Of a DNA stretch of 64,000 bases, positions 62,085 through 64,000 are shown in pieces. The notes beneath the pieces were generated by a model, which had not been told where the DNA came from, made no database searches, and saw only the letters and a program-made list of their open reading frames with translations. The translations under genes were made by a program, and so were the position numbers. The DNA lies in the NCBI RefSeq assembly GCF_016735595.1, contig NZ_JAERRB010000015.1, forward strand, positions 1 to 64,000. Reading direction: 5' to 3'. The first letter of the stretch is position 1; each line of letters starts with the position of its first letter. Source of the DNA: Chryseolinea lacunae. GTDB lineage: Bacteria > Bacteroidota > Bacteroidia > Cytophagales > Cyclobacteriaceae.

Positions 62085-64000
62085 ATGTTGAAAAATTATT
62101 TCAAAACCGCGCTTCGAAACATACTTCGCGAACGCCAGTATGCCCTCATCAAAATCGGCGGCCTGGCGTTGGGACTGGGCACAAGCCTTGCGTTGTTTTT
62201 GTATGTAAGAAATCAGTTGTCCTACGACGAGATGCACCCCGATGTAGATCGGTTGTATCGGGTGAATCAAACCAACATCTGGGACACGAGCGGTGGATAC
62301 TTTGGGTCCACTGGCCCTGCCGTGGCATCGGCACTGATGGCGGAATATCCCGAGATTGAAAGCGTGGTGCGCGTGAACACTCCCGGTGCGCAGACCGTGC
62401 GCTACACAAAGCCCAACAAGCAGGTGGTGGCATTCAACGAAGACAAAGTGATGGCCGCAGACTCCATGTTCTTTTCGTTTTTTGCCTTCACGCTGAAAGA
62501 GGGCGATCCTCAAACGGCTTTGCAGGGAAAAAACAAAGTGGTGCTTTCCGACAAAGCCGCAAAGCGCCTTTTTGGCGACGAGCCTGCCCTGGGAAAAATC
62601 ATTCAGGTGGGTGACAGCCGCCAGGCCGTGGAAGTGACTGGCGTGACGACCGAGCAACCCGTGAACATGCATTTTCAATTTGATTATATGTTGTCCATCT
62701 ACACCAACCCCGCCATCAAAAACATGGAGTGGAGCTGGATCTGGACACAGGTGGTGACCTATGTGAAGTTGAAACCCAACACCGATTTGACCGCCCTCAA
62801 CGCAAAGCTAAAAACGTTACCCTCGCGCTATGCGCCCGCCACGTTTAAAAATCTGGGCATCGACTTCGACGAGTTCCTGAAGGAGCGCGGCCACTGGGAA
62901 GTATACCTGCAGCCGGTGCGCGACATTCGTCTGTATTCTGCAAAGCTGGGCAACCGTCTGGGCGCGGTGGGCGACATCACCTATGTGTATGTGTTCAGCA
63001 TTGTGGCGGCGTTTATTCTGCTCATCGCTGTGGTGAACTTTATCAACCTCTCCACAGCACGCGGCGCCAATCGTGCCAAGGAAGTGGGTGTGAAAAAAAC
63101 GCTCGGGCTTTCCCGGCTTTCACTGATCGCCCAATTCCAGGTTGAACACATCATGGTGACGCTGGTGGCCATGCTGTTGGGGCTTGGTGTGATGGAGTTG
63201 TTACGCCTGGTCATACAGCCGTTGACGGGGCTGGAAATTCCTGTCGCGACGTGGAACAATGGAACGTTTTTCGCCATCGTGTTGCTGTTGCCGTTGGTGA
63301 TCGGTTTTTTGGGTGGACTTTATCCGGCATTCTATCTCACATCGTTCCGGCCCGCACAAGTGCTGAAAGGAAAAACAGTGTCGGGGTTGCGCACGTCGCA
63401 GCTTCGGAATGCCCTGGTGATTTTGCAGTTCACCATTTCCATCACACTCATGGTGGCCACGCTGGTGGTGTTTGATCAGCTGGATTATTTTCAGTCGACA
63501 AGCCTGGGCTATGAACACGACAACATTCTGATTTTGAACAACGCCGAAAAACTGGGCGATCAGTTGAAGTCTTTCCGCGATGAGGTGTCGGGCTATCCCG
63601 GCGTGCAAGAAGCTTCGGCGTCTATGGACATGCGGACAAGTTATGAAGACATCTTCATGCGCGAGGGCGACAACCTGAAGCTGCCCATCACGCAAATGAA
63701 AATTGATGAACATTTTTTTGCGACCACAAAGCTCCAACTCGCCGCCGGTCGCACCTTTGAAGAAAACCGTCCGTCGGATGTAAATGCTGTCATCATCAAT
63801 GAAACCACAGCGAAGCTCTATGGCTGGACGCCCGAAGAGGCCGTGGGGAAACGCATTATTTATCTGGGCGACGACCTTGACAAGCAGGAAGTGATTGGTG
63901 TGGTGAAAGATTTTCATTTTCAATCGCTCTATCAGAACATCGCACCGTTTATGTTCTTCAACATGCGGTCGCACATGTATGGTCAGCAAAAGATGGTGAT
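62085..64000 (+). CDS. FtsX/MacB-type ABC transporter permease, 5' part
   Basis: A reading frame with no stop up to the window edge (638 codons visible). It begins MLKNYFKTALRNILRERQYALIKIGGLALGLGTSLALFLYV and follows the same layout as the upstream gene, with NFINLSTARGANRAKEVGVKKTLGL for the FtsX motif. It is a paralogue of the 59597-62023 protein, 61 bases apart on the same strand, so probably one operon. The C-terminal module lies outside the window. Confidence 0.9.
   Translation, partial: MLKNYFKTALRNILRERQYALIKIGGLALGLGTSLALFLYVRNQLSYDEMHPDVDRLYRVNQTNIWDTSGGYFGSTGPAVASALMAEYPEIESVVRVNTPGAQTVRYTKPNKQVVAFNEDKVMAADSMFFSFFAFTLKEGDPQTALQGKNKVVLSDKAAKRLFGDEPALGKIIQVGDSRQAVEVTGVTTEQPVNMHFQFDYMLSIYTNPAIKNMEWSWIWTQVVTYVKLKPNTDLTALNAKLKTLPSRYAPATFKNLGIDFDEFLKERGHWEVYLQPVRDIRLYSAKLGNRLGAVGDITYVYVFSIVAAFILLIAVVNFINLSTARGANRAKEVGVKKTLGLSRLSLIAQFQVEHIMVTLVAMLLGLGVMELLRLVIQPLTGLEIPVATWNNGTFFAIVLLLPLVIGFLGGLYPAFYLTSFRPAQVLKGKTVSGLRTSQLRNALVILQFTISITLMVATLVVFDQLDYFQSTSLGYEHDNILILNNAEKLGDQLKSFRDEVSGYPGVQEASASMDMRTSYEDIFMREGDNLKLPITQMKIDEHFFATTKLQLAAGRTFEENRPSDVNAVIINETTAKLYGWTPEEAVGKRIIYLGDDLDKQEVIGVVKDFHFQSLYQNIAPFMFFNMRSHMYGQQKMV

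Overview
The window reads as a chromosomal piece of a free-living Bacteroidota member, most likely a Cytophagales relative of Chryseolinea or Ohtaekwangia (genus-level guess is weak). Support: a SusC/SusD pair, two proteins with type IX secretion (T9SS) C-terminal sorting tails, TAnnTTTG-type -7 promoter elements close to start codons, NtrC-type sigma-54 regulation of large FtsX-like permeases, and many small lipoproteins. No rRNA, tRNA, CRISPR array or insertion sequence was seen.

1-12.5 kb is a patchwork of small housekeeping and stress genes: a membrane-anchored hypothetical, a DUF1877 protein, an ECF sigma factor coupled to a membrane protein, a SRPBCC/ArsR/SnoaL operon with a clear operator-like repeat, an RDD protein, two tandem AHSA1-type proteins, a DinB protein, a GlxA-type regulator under an 18-bp palindrome, a methyltransferase and a divergent AraC regulator.

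12.9-19.3 kb is a tripartite drug-type RND efflux operon (adaptor, HAE1 permease, TolC) preceded by a small secreted protein and closed by a strong terminator. 19.4-21.7 kb (minus) is a tightly overlapped three-gene operon: an Lgt-like membrane enzyme with altered key residues, a radical SAM enzyme of the MJ0619/Tes type, and a two-helix membrane protein. 21.8-24.9 kb holds a monooxygenase, an iron alcohol dehydrogenase, a NUDIX hydrolase and a methyltransferase.

25.1-38.8 kb is a co-directional copper/silver homeostasis island: an HMA-AraC fusion regulator, CopA ATPase, a CopZ-like chaperone, a HYC_CC_PP-type secreted protein, a CusA-type permease split by a one-base frameshift, a TolC protein with a dispersed repeat inside its leader, two CusB-type adaptors, two DUF3347 proteins, a PepSY membrane protein and a lipoprotein-like MsrB. 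39-43 kb has two PAP2 phosphatases flanking an LTA-synthase-like sulfatase, an envelope lipid theme.

43.4-47 kb has a six-blade Kelch T9SS protein, a GAF-PAS-H-box protein without an ATPase domain and a frameshifted small gene. 47.1-55.2 kb (minus) is a five-gene SusC-SusD-lipoprotein-lipoprotein-M43 metalloprotease operon that looks like a protein/peptide utilisation locus. 55.4-64 kb contains an aldo/keto reductase and a sigma-54 two-component system facing two large ABC-type permeases, with a candidate activator palindrome and -24/-12-like sequence between them; the last permease runs off the window.
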